DNA of 8,512 nucleotides from positions 1 through 8,512 of the forward strand of contig JALTFF010000070.1 of the NCBI GenBank assembly GCA_027007465.1. Reading direction: 5' to 3'. The stretch's first letter is position 1. Every line of letters begins with the position of its first letter. This DNA is from a bacterium (GTDB lineage Bacteria; Patescibacteriota; Patescibacteriia; Patescibacteriales; JALTFF01). Shown piece by piece: positions 7,759 through 8,512 of the stretch. The notes beneath the pieces were generated by a model that was not told the DNA's origin, did not search any database, and saw only the letters and a list, made by a program, of their open reading frames with translations. The translations under genes were made by a program, and so were the position numbers.

Positions 7759-7793
7759 AAAAAACAGCAGAGTTTTTAATCCTGTTGTTTTTT
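7759..7793 (+). terminator. Terminator-like hairpin with flanking A and T tracts (possible attenuator)
   Basis: AAAAAACAGCAG (7759-7770) pairs with CTGTTGTTTTTT (7782-7793), 12 bp with one G-U, around an 11-base loop. The core of six pairs is flanked by an A tract upstream and a T tract downstream, the usual look of an intrinsic terminator, in principle bidirectional. On the plus strand it would stop transcripts from the 7663-7691 promoter after about 95 bases unless read through. On the minus strand it would shield the packaging promoter from transcription entering from the right, although the G-U becomes an A-C mismatch there. The weak core makes partial readthrough plausible. Confidence 0.5.
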
Positions 7794-8345
7794 GTCTTAC
7801 AAATTCTTGTAAGTCCTATCTTTAAAGTTAGTCCAATGTCAAGATAGGCTTTGATGTCATAATACCTTGAAAATCTAATGGGAAGGACGTCATCGGTAAC
7901 CATACCGAAAATCTTAATGCAAATCAAGTCGTGGAAAGGTCATATAAAATTTCTTTTATATGATTAGGAAGGCGACTATAAAGAATAAAAGAGAGGTTAA
8001 TATAAACTGCTTCTCCTATATTAACATTGATGTTTTAAAACTTCGTATTGATGTTTTTAAAACAATTCTCTTTTATAAACTCCGAGAAGAACAACACCAA
8101 AGGGATATTTAATATTTAAAATATTAAATTGAAATTTGGCAGGCAAGCTTTCACTTTGTTAATTCAAATAATACAAAGTGTTTAAATGAATCCCATTCCA
8201 GAAATGGGTAAACTCATTTGGGGTGCGGTAGCCTCTAAATTTACCGCCTTTATACTGAATATTAAATATAATTTAGTATTTAGCTTTAAAGCTCCAAAAG
8301 TCATTAAGAAAATTCCATTAGATTAGTAAATTTTAAAGCAAAAAA

Positions 8346-8371
8346 AATTTAAAAAAAATTTTTTTTAAATT
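8346..8371. repeat. 26-base perfect A/T palindrome with A8/T8 centre
   Basis: AATTTAAAAAAAA (8346-8358) is followed directly by its exact reverse complement (8359-8371), so the arms are 13 bp with no spacer. It is flanked by a further short inverted repeat, AGCAA (8337-8341) and TTGCT (8377-8381). It may mark the 3' end of the RNA or act as a cruciform or bendable site. The lack of G-C pairs makes a classical terminator unlikely. Confidence 0.7.
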
Positions 8372-8512
8372 CACTCTTGCTAAGGGCTTTCTATTATCTT
8401 CTTAAATCTATTTACAACTTTACCTGAATAACAATAATTATTTTAAGAGGGGATTTTTTAAAGATAAATTATGAAAAATATAGAAAATATTAAATTATAA
8501 AAAATATTAAAT
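8372..8512. other. Gene-free AT-rich right edge
   Basis: I see no gene here. It contains a purine-rich AAGAGGGGA at 8445-8453, a nine-codon ATG frame at 8471-8500 that is too short and too far from the purine box to call, and two identical 12-mers AAAATATTAAAT at 8484-8495 and 8501-8512. A weak plus-strand promoter-like pair (TTTACA at 8411-8416, TAATTA at 8435-8440, 18-base spacer) might serve something beyond the edge. Confidence 0.4.

Larger units (their letters stand above)
7698..8371 (+). ncRNA. Candidate large structured noncoding RNA, ROOL/GOLLD-like class or new
   Basis: No protein frame of useful length exists here, yet the plus strand is packed with hairpins. Main helices: 7796-7802/7807-7813; 7815-7822/7841-7848; 7852-7858/7886-7892; 7893-7897/7904-7908; 7927-7931/7973-7977 enclosing 7940-7949/7954-7963; 7985-7994/8067-8076 closing a three-way junction with arms 7996-8004/8017-8025 and 8031-8041/8053-8064; 8097-8101/8135-8139 enclosing 8107-8116/8120-8129; 8152-8159/8173-8180; 8184-8189/8214-8219 enclosing 8192-8197/8203-8208; 8225-8230/8242-8247; 8252-8260/8271-8279; possibly 8283-8290/8332-8339. 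Imperfect pairs are G-U on this strand. A consensus promoter lies just upstream. Large ornate RNAs such as ROOL and GOLLD are known from phages, have similar size, and form RNA-only multimers. Membership is a hypothesis. The ends are estimates: the start comes from the promoter, and the 3' end is placed at the AT palindrome. A terminator-like hairpin at 7759-7793 is a complication. Confidence 0.65.

Noticed and set aside
8471..8500. Nine-codon ATG frame near the right edge with a purine box upstream
   Set aside because: It is too short, made only of AT-rich codons, and the AAGAGGGGA box is about 17 bases away, too far for normal initiation.
7545..8512. tRNA, tmRNA, CRISPR array or group I/II intron
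   Set aside because: There is no cloverleaf with a GTTCNANNC-type T loop, no regularly spaced direct repeats, no intron-type catalytic core such as a group II domain V that I can recognise, and no interrupted gene around it.
8118..8512. Three copies of AAAATATTAAAT (8118, 8484, 8501) as iterons
   Set aside because: The sequence is low-complexity and A/T-only; one copy is a hairpin arm, and chance recurrence is likely in such AT-rich DNA.

Overview
The window is a piece of a strongly AT-rich double-stranded DNA tailed-phage (or prophage) genome. It holds the start of a head/packaging module plus a long gene-free region that looks like a large structured RNA gene. The phage assignment rests on a large terminase with readable ATPase and nuclease motifs, followed at once by a portal protein. 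The host cannot be fixed. All stop codons seen are TAA, no gene uses TGA internally, and all six protein starts lack a recognisable Shine-Dalgarno sequence, each reading ATATG. The two promoters nevertheless match the ordinary sigma-70 consensus (TTGACA / TATAAT-like). No integrase, repressor or lysis gene is visible, so lifestyle is open.

Layout, read leftwards on the minus strand from 7544: a putative small terminase (7053-7544), large terminase (5406-7040), portal (3705-5402), a 677-residue coiled-coil protein with a Pro/Gln/Ser-Gly-rich tail (1656-3689), a 493-residue protein of unknown role (164-1645), and the first 50 codons of a further gene cut by the left edge (1-152). Gaps are 3 to 15 bases, so this is one tight operon. 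Its likely promoter is at 7606-7634, and its leader carries an 11-bp perfect hairpin just before the first gene.

From 7545 to 8512 there is no convincing protein gene. A second promoter, a perfect TTGACA-17-TATAAT at 7663-7691, points the opposite way (plus strand) into about 600-700 bases dense with nested hairpins. These include a clear three-way junction (7985-8076) with a loop-to-tail pseudoknot candidate. Every imperfect pair I found inside the listed helices is a G-U pair when read as plus-strand RNA (C-A if read on the minus strand), which sets the orientation and argues for selection on an RNA. I interpret this as a large ornate phage noncoding RNA of the general kind represented by ROOL and GOLLD, transcribed divergently from the packaging operon. 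Whether it belongs to a known family cannot be decided here.

Functionally, the small and large terminase recognise, cut and pump DNA through the portal. The two unknown proteins sit where scaffold, protease, ejection or head-decorating proteins are often found. The divergent RNA could be co-expressed with packaging, but its role is unknown.
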